Assembly (NCBI RefSeq): GCF_026342435.1
Contig: NZ_JAPEMT010000004.1
Span: forward strand, 434,001 to 498,000
Reading direction: 5' to 3'
DNA from: Streptomyces sp. NBC_00237
Lineage (GTDB): Bacteria; Actinomycetota; Actinomycetes; Streptomycetales; Streptomycetaceae
Length of the DNA stretch: 64,000 nt
Shown piece after piece: positions 23,837-31,956 of the stretch (position 1 is the first letter of the stretch; the number at the start of each line of letters is the position of its first letter). The notes beneath the pieces are model-generated. The model was given only the letters and a program-made list of their open reading frames with translations, did no database searches and was not told where the DNA came from. Position numbers and translations under genes: made by a program.

Positions 23837-23852
23837 TTGACGCCGACGTCAA
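23837..23852. promoter_or_regulatory. Candidate MerR operator
   Basis: TTGACGCCGACGTCAA, arms TTGACG/CGTCAA around four bases. On the minus strand the TTGACG arm can double as a -35 element. MerR proteins bind palindromes between -35 and -10 elements, so this fits autoregulation of merR-trxA; the -10 is not clear. Confidence 0.55.
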
Positions 23853-23889
23853 GGCAACCACCCGTACAGGCTTCACCGCCCGCAGTCCC

Positions 23890-24117
23890 CTAACGCCTCG
23901 CCAGCTCCCGCACCATCGCGCCCAGCCGCGCAGGCAGCGCGTCCGGTGCGGGCACCTCAATGTCGCTGCCGAGGGCGAGGAAGGCACCCTCCGCCTGGTC
24001 GAGGGACTCGACGGGCAGGACGGCACTCGGACGGACTCGAAATCCGCAGGGGCCCGCACCTCGGTCCGGCATGCGAAAAGCCGAGGCAGGGCAGGCCGCA
24101 CACGTGTGACACTCCAC
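23890..24117 (-). pseudogene. Probable 3' remnant of a WYL-domain regulator
   Basis: The minus-strand frame ends with ESLDQAEGAFLALGSDIEV and PDALPARLGAMVRELARR, which resembles the C-terminal end of YafY/WYL-type regulators (the stretch after the WYL domain, where the last helix precedes the stop). The N-terminal HTH and WYL parts are absent. It is divergent from the LysE-type exporter, a common companion of such regulators. Short, so uncertain. Confidence 0.4.
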
Positions 24118-24119
24118 GC

Positions 24120-24776
24120 ATGCTGGGTGTAACCGATCTTCCGACTTACCTCATAGGTCTCGTCCTGATAGTGCTGCTGCCAGGACCGAATTCGTTGTAC
24201 GTACTGTCCGTCGCGGCCCGCCGCGGCGTCCGCGCCGGATACACGGCAGCGGCGGGCGTCTGGTGCGGCGATGCCGTGCTCATGGTGCTCTCCGCCGCCG
24301 GAGTCGCCTCCCTGCTCCAGGCGAACGCGCTCCTGTTCGGCATCGTGAAGTACGCCGGAGCGGGCTATCTCACCTGGCTCGCGATCGGCATGATGCGGGC
24401 AGCGTGGTCGATGTGGCGCACTCGGCACGACAAGGCCGACGCCGAACGTCCTGAGGCCGCGGCCCCGGCCGCGATCGAGCGCCCGTACCGGCGCGCTCTC
24501 GTGATCAGCCTCCTCAATCCGAAGGCGATCCTCTTCTTCGTGTCCTTCTTCGTCCAGTTCGTCGATCCGGCCTATGCCTACCCCGCACTCTCCTTCGTCC
24601 TCCTCGGGGCACTGGCCCAGCTGGCGAGCTTCCTCTACCTCACCGCGCTCATCTTCAGCGGCACACGGCTCGCTGCGGCCTTCCGCCGCCGCAAGCGGCT
24701 CTCGGCAGGCGCGACCACGGGAGCCGGAGTGCTCTTCCTGGGTTTCGCGGTCAAGCTGACGCTGGCCGGCGCGTAA
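24120..24776 (+). CDS. LysE/RhtB-family amino-acid exporter
   Basis: 218 residues, about six membrane segments. The family opening YLIGLVLIVLLPGPNSLYVLSVAARRGVRAG (LPGPN signature), the middle KYAGAGYLTWLAIGM, the loop before ALVISLLNPKAILFFVSFF and a hydrophobic C-terminus identify it as LysE/RhtB (leucine/homoserine type). It is expected to export an amino acid or analogue. ATG 24120 lies in a divergent gap next to a probable regulator remnant, so its original regulator may be lost. A hairpin follows. Confidence 0.9.
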   Translation: MLGVTDLPTYLIGLVLIVLLPGPNSLYVLSVAARRGVRAGYTAAAGVWCGDAVLMVLSAAGVASLLQANALLFGIVKYAGAGYLTWLAIGMMRAAWSMWRTRHDKADAERPEAAAPAAIERPYRRALVISLLNPKAILFFVSFFVQFVDPAYAYPALSFVLLGALAQLASFLYLTALIFSGTRLAAAFRRRKRLSAGATTGAGVLFLGFAVKLTLAGA

Positions 24777-24819
24777 CGCACCAGCAACACGCCAAGGATC
24801 CCTGGAGAATCACAGCCGC

Positions 24820-24850
24820 ATGCCCGGAGACGCAGCCGCACTCCGGGCAT
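24820..24850. terminator. Bidirectional hairpin between convergent genes
   Basis: ATGCCCGGAG and CTCCGGGCAT, perfect 10-base arms around 11 bases, between the exporter (stop 24776) and the methyltransferase (stop 24885). Confidence 0.75.
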
Positions 24851-24884
24851 TCGCCGTACTCCAGGACTCACCGCGCTCGGAAAA

Positions 24885-25859
24885 TCACGGTTTCCTGGCC
24901 ACCCACAGCGTCCTCACCGCGACCACCGTGAGGTCGTCGCGGCGCAGGATGCTCTCGGGTCCGTCCCCGTCGAGGAGGGTGGCGAGAGCGGCAAGGTCCT
25001 CACCGCTCAACCGGTCCTGAAGGTGATCGCGCAGGCGCCGCAAGGATGCCTGCGCGTACCGGCCCGTCGCGGCGGGCAGCGGTGCGGTCAGCCGGATATC
25101 GAAGCGACGTTCCGCCTCCACGGCGAATCCGGCAGCGGCCAGCCGCACCCCCCAGTCGTCACCGAGGTGCGGTACGTCCGAGGCGTGCTGGTCGGCGACG
25201 GCGGCATGGCAGCGCTCCTCCAGCCCCGGTCGGCCGAGCGCGGCCTCCGACTCCTCGGAGAGGAAGCGCGGGAACGGTGAGGCGTCCATCTCCACTACGG
25301 CCAGCAGCCCGCCGGGCCGCAGCGTGGTCATGAGTTCCGCGAGAGCACGGTCGGGGTCGGCCATGTGGTGCAGGGACGCGGACGCCCATACGAGATCGAC
25401 CGGCCCGAGGTCCTCGGGCCAAGCCTCGTCCAGATCGGCCTGTACGGTACGGACCCGGCCTTCGGCGATCCCGGCCGCGCCGACCTTGTCGGTGACGCGG
25501 CGCAGCATCGACGCGGAGAGGTCGACGGCGGTGACGTAGGCACCCTTGAACTGCCCGAGCAGCGCGAGGGTGCCGGTGCCGGTACCGCTCCCCAGGTCGA
25601 GGATGCGCTCGGGCGGAGCGGCGGTGGTCAGCTCCGCGAGCAGATGGGTGACCTCGGCGAGGTAGGAGTGCAGGACCTCGGCATCGAGGTCGAGGACTTC
25701 GGCGAGTCCTGCCTCGTCGGCCTCGGAGTGCCCACCCGGCTCGTGCCCACCGAGTCCGTGCCCACCGTGCCCGTGCTCATGGTCTCGCCCAGCACCGTGC
25801 CCGTGCTCATGCCCATGTCCGTGCCCGTGGCTCTGCGGAGCCCCATCCTGCTGCGTCAT
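24885..25859 (-). CDS. Class I SAM-dependent methyltransferase with His-rich N-terminus
   Basis: 324 residues from ATG 25859. Residues about 10-45 are a His/Gly-rich tract (HGHGHGHEHGHG and more) that could bind metal. The methyltransferase core follows: ILDLGSGTGTGTLALLGQF (motif I), VTAVDLSASML, VQADLDEA, and VDLVWASASLHHMADP (motif IV). The C-terminus runs to TVVAVRTLWVARKP. Substrate unknown. It is divergent from an XRE-cupin gene over 84 bases that hold repeated CTTGCGCAT elements, so the two are probably co-regulated. Confidence 0.88.
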   Translation of the reverse strand: MTQQDGAPQSHGHGHGHEHGHGAGRDHEHGHGGHGLGGHEPGGHSEADEAGLAEVLDLDAEVLHSYLAEVTHLLAELTTAAPPERILDLGSGTGTGTLALLGQFKGAYVTAVDLSASMLRRVTDKVGAAGIAEGRVRTVQADLDEAWPEDLGPVDLVWASASLHHMADPDRALAELMTTLRPGGLLAVVEMDASPFPRFLSEESEAALGRPGLEERCHAAVADQHASDVPHLGDDWGVRLAAAGFAVEAERRFDIRLTAPLPAATGRYAQASLRRLRDHLQDRLSGEDLAALATLLDGDGPESILRRDDLTVVAVRTLWVARKP

Positions 25860-25915
25860 CCGAACCTGCTCCCGACTCTCGTTGCGGCTCCCCGTACCTC
25901 CGACCGTACGGGATG

Positions 25916-25954
25916 CTTGCGCATACGGCATACACTCTTGCGCATGACGCAAGA
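25916..25954. promoter_or_regulatory. Candidate XRE operator, direct and inverted repeats
   Basis: CTTGCGCAT occurs at about 25916-25924 and again at 25938-25946, 22 bases (two helical turns) apart. The second copy is part of the inverted repeat CTTGCGCATGACGCAAG (25938-25954), which overlaps the ATG of the XRE gene at 25944. The position suggests autorepression and control of the divergent methyltransferase. Confidence 0.6.
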
Positions 25955-26522
25955 CGGAGACCTCGACAACCTGGTCCGCAAGAGGATCAGGGGCCTGCGC
26001 ATGGCCAAGGGCTGGTCCCTCGACGAGCTGGCTGCCCGCTGCTACCTGAGCCCGTCCACCCTGAGCCGCATCGAGACGGGCCACCGCCGGATCGCCCTCG
26101 ACCAGCTCGCCCCGATCGCCCGCGCGCTCGGCACCTCCTTGGACCAGCTCGTGGAAACGGTCTCGGACGACGACGTGGTGATCCGGCCGCAGCGCGACGA
26201 GGCACACGGCAGGACCACCTGGGTGCTGAGCCGGGAACCAGGACCGCAGGGCATGAGCGTGGCAAAGATGCGCTTCACCCAACCCGCCCCGCGCGACAGC
26301 ACGGACTCCCAGCGCGTCCACCCGGGCAAGGACTGGTTCACCGTGCTGTCCGGCACGGTGGAACTCCTGCTCGGCGATCGGACGATCCTGGTCGAGGCCG
26401 GGGAGGCCGCGGAGTTCTCGACGATGATCCCGCACGCGTTCGGCGCCCACGAAGGCCCGGCCGAAATCCTCTGCATCCTCGACCACGACGGCGAACGCAC
26501 CCACCTACGCCCGAAGCCCTAA
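25944..26522 (+). CDS. XRE-family regulator with C-terminal cupin domain
   Basis: 192 residues. N-terminal HTH_3: RKRIRGLRMAKGWSLDELAARCYLSPSTLSRIETGHR (about residues 11-48). C-terminal cupin: VHPGKDWFTVLSGTVELLLG, then EAGEAAEFSTMIPHAFGAHEGPAEILCI. This architecture (HTH plus cupin sensor) is common for small-molecule-responsive regulators in actinomycetes. ATG 25944 sits inside a palindrome, implying autoregulation and perhaps a very short leader. Its likely targets are itself and the divergent methyltransferase. Confidence 0.92.
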   Translation: MTQDGDLDNLVRKRIRGLRMAKGWSLDELAARCYLSPSTLSRIETGHRRIALDQLAPIARALGTSLDQLVETVSDDDVVIRPQRDEAHGRTTWVLSREPGPQGMSVAKMRFTQPAPRDSTDSQRVHPGKDWFTVLSGTVELLLGDRTILVEAGEAAEFSTMIPHAFGAHEGPAEILCILDHDGERTHLRPKP

Positions 26523-26543
26523 TGCCCTGACGTCCCCGAATAC

Positions 26544-27311
26544 CTACCGGCCCCGTCCCGCCACCCGGTGCCGTACCCACACATTCGGTTCGACGTAGAC
26601 CGCACGATCGTGCCCCACGGAACACTCCACCGGCACGAGCGCCCCCGGAACCTCCACTCCCCCGTCCTCGTCGAAGGGCAGGCCGGTCCAGCTTCGCCAC
26701 TCGGCCAGCGAACCGCTCACCGTCATCGACGCGGGCGCGATCCTCTCCACCGTGCCTCCCGCCTTGACGTGCACGCGCAGCCACGGGTCGGCCGGCAGTC
26801 CGTCCTCGCGGAGGTCCTGGACGTACGCGGCCATGGACACCGTCGGCCGGAGGTGCTTGGCGTTGGGGCGCACCGGCGCGAGCAAGGTGTCATGCCCCTG
26901 CCTTCCGACGGCCCCGCGCATCGCGGCCAGCATGCGGTACGACAGCCCGCGGCCGAGGTAGTCGGCGTCGATCGAGATCTCCAACGCGCTCGCGATCGAC
27001 GGCGCGTCGCCGAACCGCCGGTCGGCGAAGGCCCACAGCAACACCTGGTCCCAGCCTCGGTCCGGTGTCTCCTCACGGCCGTCGAGCACCGCGTTGAACG
27101 GCACGCTGAACCCGCGCGCGACGACGCGGTCGCCGTCGGTGGCAACCACGCAGTACTCCGGGAACTCCTCGACCACTCGGCTGAGCAGCGCGTTCACGAC
27201 CGGTTCGTGGGACGTGAACTCCGGCCAGGTGTCGGCGATTTCGTAGGCCCGCCCGATCAGTTCCGGCCGCTCGGCGAACGGGGTGACGCGGATGCTGTCG
27301 TTGTCTGTCAC
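26544..27311 (-). CDS. GNAT-like N-acetyltransferase
   Basis: 255 residues. GNAT-like features: YCVVATDGDRVVARGFSVPF and LEISIDADYLGRGLSYRMLAAMRG, with the acetyl-CoA loop YLGRGLSY. The C-terminal third (WLRVHVKAGGTVERIAPASM) is typical for a subclass of actinobacterial proteins annotated as GNAT or hypothetical. Convergent with the XRE gene, 21 bases apart. The substrate is unknown. Confidence 0.8.
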   Translation of the reverse strand: MTDNDSIRVTPFAERPELIGRAYEIADTWPEFTSHEPVVNALLSRVVEEFPEYCVVATDGDRVVARGFSVPFNAVLDGREETPDRGWDQVLLWAFADRRFGDAPSIASALEISIDADYLGRGLSYRMLAAMRGAVGRQGHDTLLAPVRPNAKHLRPTVSMAAYVQDLREDGLPADPWLRVHVKAGGTVERIAPASMTVSGSLAEWRSWTGLPFDEDGGVEVPGALVPVECSVGHDRAVYVEPNVWVRHRVAGRGR

Positions 27312-27374
27312 AGCACCGCATCCTTCCCCATCCGTACGCCACCGACCAGCGGATCTACCCCACCGAAGCCCTCT

Positions 27375-27857
27375 CTACGGCACGTCGTCCCACGCCATCG
27401 AGCTCATCCTCCAGCCGACCGGCGTCCTGAGGAACTGGGTGGTCTTACGCCCGGCCCCCTCGAACCATTCACCGTCGAGGAAGCCTGACTTGCCGTACGC
27501 GCTGAACCGGTGCGCGACCGTGCCGAAGACCTCGGTCCGCTCGGCGATCTCCCACTCCGAGAACTCCGTCAGCGTCCCGTCGCCCAGCATCTTCTCCCGG
27601 GGCTCGACGAAGCTTTCGACGTCGTAGATCACGGGCTCACCACCGACGTTCTTGATGATCATCCCCTCCGGAATGAACACCTCCCGTACGGCAGCGACAT
27701 CCGCCCGCCGCTCTCCCCGGTTGTCGAAAGCGCCGAGGAAGGCCCCCATCAACCGGTCGAGTTCCCTCTTCACCCCGGCCACGCACTCCTCCGGCGCCCC
27801 CGAATCCAGGAATCCCGCCTGCTCGGAATCCGAATCCCCCACAGCTGACTCCACCAC
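27375..27857 (-). CDS. SnoaL/NTF2-like protein
   Basis: About 160 residues from GTG 27857, chosen because GGAGACGGGC precedes it; several in-frame GTGs make the start uncertain. The middle and C-terminal parts have the cone-fold pattern of NTF2/SnoaL_2-like proteins: ELDRLMGAFLGAFDNRGE, VREVFIPEGMIIKN, FVEPREKMLGDGTLTEF, VAHRFSAYGKSG and the final WRMSSMAWDDVP. The role could be enzymatic or ligand binding; nothing more can be said. It lies 63 bases downstream of no obvious partner and is divergent from a methyltransferase gene. Confidence 0.75.
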   Translation of the reverse strand: MVESAVGDSDSEQAGFLDSGAPEECVAGVKRELDRLMGAFLGAFDNRGERRADVAAVREVFIPEGMIIKNVGGEPVIYDVESFVEPREKMLGDGTLTEFSEWEIAERTEVFGTVAHRFSAYGKSGFLDGEWFEGAGRKTTQFLRTPVGWRMSSMAWDDVP

Positions 27858-28019
27858 GCCCGTCTCCCCGCCCGAAAGGCCGCGTCCATCACGCGCCCAC
27901 CGCGCCCGATGTTCGCCCACCGTCGCCCTGCGGACAACCCCACGCCCCATACGCACGGGCTTCGTACCTCCGCTCCCCCCTCGCCGAGTCGTACCCCGCA
28001 CGTCACGTAACGTCAGCGC

Positions 28020-29045
28020 GTGCCCTTCCTCGAAATATCCGACCTGGTCGTCGACCACGATCCCCGCAGCCTCGCGCGCCTGCCCGTACGCCGGGCCGAT
28101 GTCGTCGCGCGCCTGCGCGCGGCGGGCGACCATCGCGGCGCACGCATCGCAGCCGGACTGGCCTGCGACGAGGACGGCATTCTCGACCCGCAGGCTGTGG
28201 ACCGCCGCCTGGTCGCCGTGCACACGGAACTCCAGCGTCTGAGCGAGGAACTGCGGCTCGGCGAACGCGTCGCGGAAGTGCTGCGCCCCCTCCTCGCCGC
28301 CATCCGCACGGACCCCGCCGTCGGCCCTCTCCGGGTGGTGGACGTGGGCTGCGGTCTCGGCTATCTCGTCCGGTGGTTGGCCGCCTCCGGCGCACTCGGT
28401 CCCGACGTCGAGCTGGTCGGCGTCGACTTCAACGCCGCCCTGGTCACCGAAGCGGAACGTCTCGCACGGGCCGAGGACCTGCATTGCCGTTTCGTACGCG
28501 GCAATGCCTTCGCCCTCTCGGAACCTGCGACGGTGTACGTGTCCACGGGCGTACTGCACCACTTCCGGGGCGCCTCCCTCGACTCCTTCTTCGCCGCCCA
28601 GGCGATGCCCGAATCTCCGGCCTCTCGTAGAAGCGGAACGGGAACCGAGGCCAGAAACGCAAAGGGCAGCATCGGCTCCGGCCCCGCCGCCTTCTGCCAC
28701 TTCGACATCGCGGCCACCCCACTCGCTCCCGTCGGCGCCTGGATCTTCCACCGTGCCCGGATGCGCGACCCTCTCGGGCGGCACGACGGAGTCATGTCCG
28801 CCCGCCGTGCCCACGACGACGCGACCCTGCTGCGGGCCGCCGCCCAAGCGCGGGGCATGGTCGCACTCGTGTACGAACCCCGCAGTCGCAGCAACCCCTT
28901 CTGCACCACTGTGCGCCCGGTCCTTGGCCTGCGCCCCGGACTCGTCCCCGCCCTGCACGCCGCCCTGGGCCACAGCGCCACCGGCCGCCTGACCGGCGAC
29001 CTGGTAGACCTCCTCACCCGCCCCACCTCCCGGGACGCCCGATGA
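28020..29045 (+). CDS. Class I SAM-dependent methyltransferase with an internal insertion
   Basis: 341 residues from GTG 28020. Motif I RVVDVGCGLGYLVRWLA (about residues 105-121), GVDFNAALVTEAERL, FVRGNAF and TVYVSTGVLHHFRG are clear. Between SLDSFFAAQ and AAFCHFDIAATPLAPVGAW lies about 25 residues of Ser/Gly/Arg-rich sequence (ASRRSGTGTEARNAKGSIG) that looks like an inserted linker. Substrate unknown. The next gene, a small membrane protein, overlaps it by 4 bases. Confidence 0.82.
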   Translation: MPFLEISDLVVDHDPRSLARLPVRRADVVARLRAAGDHRGARIAAGLACDEDGILDPQAVDRRLVAVHTELQRLSEELRLGERVAEVLRPLLAAIRTDPAVGPLRVVDVGCGLGYLVRWLAASGALGPDVELVGVDFNAALVTEAERLARAEDLHCRFVRGNAFALSEPATVYVSTGVLHHFRGASLDSFFAAQAMPESPASRRSGTGTEARNAKGSIGSGPAAFCHFDIAATPLAPVGAWIFHRARMRDPLGRHDGVMSARRAHDDATLLRAAAQARGMVALVYEPRSRSNPFCTTVRPVLGLRPGLVPALHAALGHSATGRLTGDLVDLLTRPTSRDAR

Positions 29046-29551
29046 AACCCCTCCTGCTCGCCGCTCTGGCCCTGGTCGACGCGGCGTTCGCCGGGTTCCG
29101 TGCCTACGCGGGCCGGGACGGCCGCATCCGTAAGACCAGGCCCACTCTGAAGGCGACCCGCCGCGGACTCGTGGTCGGCGCCCTGACCCTGACCGCCACC
29201 TCGGCCGTCGCCCTGGCCGCCCTGCTGCTCGGGACACACACCACCCCGGACGCCCGCTACGCCGAACTCGAAGCGGCGGCGGGCCGCATGCTGCTGGTGT
29301 ACGCCCCGTACACCGTCATCGTGGCCGCCAGCCTGGCCTGTTACCTCTGGGGCCCGCTGCGCGCCAGCACTCTCGCCGTGGTGATCGGCCTCGGTCCGCT
29401 GACCCTGGTGCGCCCCCTGGTCGTGCTCGCCGGAGCGGTCGCAGCGGCCTGGGGCTCTCTTCCGGCCGCCGCCGTCGCCACGGCCGCATCGGCAGGCGTC
29501 CTGCTGGTCGAACCGCTGACGCACCGCAGGTGGTACACCGCACCGGTCTGA
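29042..29551 (+). CDS. Small membrane protein, unknown function
   Basis: 169 residues with about four predicted membrane segments (first hydrophobic stretch LLLAALALVDAAFAGF, then about 45-65, 80-105 and 115-155). No catalytic motif. Its ATG overlaps the TGA of the upstream methyltransferase, so the pair works together or is at least co-produced. I do not recognise the family. Confidence 0.75.
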   Translation: MKPLLLAALALVDAAFAGFRAYAGRDGRIRKTRPTLKATRRGLVVGALTLTATSAVALAALLLGTHTTPDARYAELEAAAGRMLLVYAPYTVIVAASLACYLWGPLRASTLAVVIGLGPLTLVRPLVVLAGAVAAAWGSLPAAAVATAASAGVLLVEPLTHRRWYTAPV

Positions 29552-29578
29552 CCTCCATGCGGCTGCCAACGATGCCCT

Positions 29579-30325
29579 TCAGACCGCCGCGCACCTCTGG
29601 TGTTCCACGGCGGCCGTCACGTCCAGCACCGTACGGGCGAGCGCCCGAGGGTCGGACAAGGTCGTCAGGTGACCCAAGCCGGGCCACACGGCGAGGCGGC
29701 CGTCGCGACAGGCGGCCAGGAAGGCACGTTCGTCGCCGCGGAAGGGGTCCCGGGCACCGTTCACCAGCCAGACAGGGCCGGGGTACTGGGCGAGCAGGCC
29801 AAGGGGATCCAGGCCCGTGATGGCATCTGCCACGTCACCCATGACCTCGCAGGACAGCCCGCCTGCGGTCATGGCCTCCGCCGCGCGCGCGGAAAGCGTC
29901 CGGCGGAATCCCCGGACGCTGAGCCACTCCGCCACCTCGGGGTACCGGGCCCCGAGGTGGAACTGCTGCCGGAAGACAGACGCGTACACCCCGCGGGGTA
30001 CGCCCGTGCACCCGAGCGCAAGCACACCCGCCACTCGCCCGGGATGCCTGGCGGCGGTGGCGATGGAGACGTATCCGCCGGCGGAAAGACCTACCAGCAG
30101 CGCCCTGCCGCCCAGTTCGTCGATGGCCTCGGCCACCGCGTCGACGGCGGCGTCGATGGTGAAGCGCTCCCCGCGCCGCCGACCGTGGCCGGGCAGGTCG
30201 GGTGCGACCATCCGACGATGACCGGAACCGGCGTCGACGGCTTCCATGACGGGATGCCACATCGTGCCGCTGACACGAACGCCGTGCAGGAAGACCAGGG
30301 GCAGCGCTGAGTCGTTGGGTTCCAT
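29579..30325 (-). CDS. Alpha/beta hydrolase
   Basis: 248 residues. Oxyanion-hole segment LVFLHGVRVSGTMWHP, MVAPDLPGHGRR, nucleophile elbow LLVGLSAGGYVS (Ser about residue 100), acid WLVNGARDPFRG and catalytic His near WPGLGHLTTLSDP complete an alpha/beta-hydrolase_6 triad. Esterase or lactonase-like; substrate unknown. It is divergent from a TetR gene, with a palindrome between them, the usual arrangement for a regulator and its target. Confidence 0.9.
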   Translation of the reverse strand: MEPNDSALPLVFLHGVRVSGTMWHPVMEAVDAGSGHRRMVAPDLPGHGRRRGERFTIDAAVDAVAEAIDELGGRALLVGLSAGGYVSIATAARHPGRVAGVLALGCTGVPRGVYASVFRQQFHLGARYPEVAEWLSVRGFRRTLSARAAEAMTAGGLSCEVMGDVADAITGLDPLGLLAQYPGPVWLVNGARDPFRGDERAFLAACRDGRLAVWPGLGHLTTLSDPRALARTVLDVTAAVEHQRCAAV

Positions 30326-30347
30326 GCCACGGAAGCTAACACCACAT

Positions 30348-30366
30348 GCAACGCTACGTTGCGTTG
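30348..30366. promoter_or_regulatory. Candidate TetR operator
   Basis: Two overlapping inverted repeats: GCAACGCTACGTTGC (30348-30362) and CAACGC-TACGTT-GCGTTG (30349-30366), centred in the 75-base gap between the hydrolase and TetR starts. TetR dimers usually bind such 15-18-base palindromes. Confidence 0.65.
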
Positions 30367-30400
30367 TTTTGGAATCTTCTCCTTGCTAGCCTCGACAGCC

Positions 30401-31048
30401 ATGAACGACGAACGACAGCCGCACTCACACAGCGCGGGGCCCGCAAACGGGGACACCGGGGCCAGACCCAAGAAGCGGATCAGCGCCCCCCGCAAGTCCC
30501 AGGAGATCTTCGACGCCACACTCGGCCTCCTTCAGGAAGGGGGCTACGAGGGCCTGACCGTCGAGGGCGTCGCCGAGCGCGCCGGAGTCAACAAAACGAC
30601 CCTCTACCGCTGGTGGCCCTCCAAGGGAGCACTGTTGGGAGCCGCGCTCGTCAACGGCACGCAGCTGGACTTCCCGCTCCCCGACACGGGCTCGCTCCAG
30701 GGCGATCTGGAGGCGGTGCTCGGCTCCGTGGTCACGCTGCTCACCACTGAGCCCGCGTCCAAGACCGCGATCGCGGCGCTCGGCGCGATCACTCAGAGCC
30801 CCGAACTCGCCACCCACGCGCGCAGGTTCTTCGCCGACCGGCTCGACCGGGAACAGCCGATCCTCAGCCGCGCCGTCGCCCGGGGGGAACTCGCCTCCGG
30901 CACCGACCCGGCCCTCTTGACGCACCTCATGGATCTGCTCGCCGGGGCTGCCTGGCTGCGTCTCGTCTTCCGCCAGCTCCCCCTGGACGCGGACTTCGTC
31001 ACACGTACGGTGGACACCGTGCTGCACGGCGCTGTCGCACGCCCCTGA
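30401..31048 (+). CDS. TetR-family transcriptional regulator
   Basis: 215 residues from ATG 30401. HTH: SQEIFDATLGLLQEGGYEGLTVEGVAERAGVNKTTLYRWW (about residues 33-72), with a TetR_C_33-like C-terminus (RRFFADRLDREQPILSRAVARGELA). Divergent from the alpha/beta hydrolase; the overlapping palindromes in the gap suggest it represses both genes until an inducer binds. Confidence 0.92.
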   Translation: MNDERQPHSHSAGPANGDTGARPKKRISAPRKSQEIFDATLGLLQEGGYEGLTVEGVAERAGVNKTTLYRWWPSKGALLGAALVNGTQLDFPLPDTGSLQGDLEAVLGSVVTLLTTEPASKTAIAALGAITQSPELATHARRFFADRLDREQPILSRAVARGELASGTDPALLTHLMDLLAGAAWLRLVFRQLPLDADFVTRTVDTVLHGAVARP

Positions 31049-31060
31049 CGAGGCGGCGTC

Positions 31061-31372
31061 TCACTCGTCTGCTGCCCCGCTCAGCATGGCCTCGCGCAGT
31101 TTGACCACCGTCGCGGCGGCAGCCGTCCGCTCAGTTCCGTCCTCGCTGATCCGGGCCCGTTCTTCCAGCAGTACCACCGCTGCTTCCAGCACTCCGACAT
31201 GCACAGGAACCGTCCGGACCCCCGCGAGCGCTGCCCGCGCCCGGTCCGCGGCCGAATCCACGGCGGTGCCCGGACCGGACGGAATGAGGGTCGACACGCC
31301 ACGTCCGAGCCCAGGACGGTCACGGAACGGCTGTTGCACCGGAGCTGAGGTCACCCGGCCAGTTTCTCCCAT
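31061..31372 (-). CDS. Small hypothetical protein
   Basis: 103 residues, no recognised domain. The C-terminal half is helical and Ala-rich (GVLEAAVVLLEERARISEDGTERTAAAATVVKLREAML), the N-terminal half is irregular. Codon bias fits a real gene and it fills the space between the TetR gene (convergent, 12 bases) and the next minus-strand gene. Function unknown. Confidence 0.55.
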   Translation of the reverse strand: MGETGRVTSAPVQQPFRDRPGLGRGVSTLIPSGPGTAVDSAADRARAALAGVRTVPVHVGVLEAAVVLLEERARISEDGTERTAAAATVVKLREAMLSGAADE

Positions 31373-31415
31373 CCGGAACCGTCCGGAACCCCACGCCGCC
31401 GCATCACGCGACGTC

Positions 31416-31799
31416 TCAGGGCATCGCTATGGCGGCAGCCGAAGCGCCCTGCTGTGAGCGCGGCGTCTTCTCACCGACTTTCTGCGGGTCGATGGTGCGC
31501 GGGTCGACGGCCTCTCCGGGTGCACCCTCCGCGTAGTACCCGCCGGGAGCGGTGTCACGGTCGTGCGGCAGCAGGAAGAAGACCCGTCGCTTGTGCAGAC
31601 CGCTGTCGGGGTCGGCCTCGGCGTGTTCGTCGAGCTCGGTGTAGCCGACGAGGCGGCCGTCCCGGGCGTAACGCGGCTTGCCTCGGCGGCGCGGGGTCTT
31701 GTCGAGCGCCTGACGCACGTAGTCGAGGTCGTCGGGGCTTTCCAGCCACACCACCGCATTCTCGTGGGCGAGATCGCTCTCGTTCAGTAGCGAGCTCAT
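31416..31799 (-). CDS. Hypothetical protein next to the replication genes
   Basis: 127 residues from ATG 31799 (AGGAGGGG 13 bases upstream). Polar, acidic N-terminus: SDLAHENAVVWLESPDDLDYVRQALD, then RRGKPRYARDGRLVGYTELDEHAEADPDSG and KRRVFFLLPHDRD. No known family comes to mind. Being downstream of the helicase/primase pair in the same direction, it may belong to that module. The 157-base gap to the helicase gene could contain its own promoter (a TTGACA at about 31934 on the minus strand). Confidence 0.6.
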   Translation of the reverse strand: MSSLLNESDLAHENAVVWLESPDDLDYVRQALDKTPRRRGKPRYARDGRLVGYTELDEHAEADPDSGLHKRRVFFLLPHDRDTAPGGYYAEGAPGEAVDPRTIDPQKVGEKTPRSQQGASAAAIAMP

Positions 31800-31956
31800 G
31801 GCTGAAGCCCCTCCTCGTTGTGTCCGACCACGCACCGGCCTCGGTTTTCTCGCTCCGGGCCGGGTCCGCTCTTCGGGTCCCGTGTGTGCGTCTGCCCGGA
31901 GGCTCGGTACCCATCGTAAGGCTGCCCGCTGTCAAGGCACAGTGCACGAATGGGCG

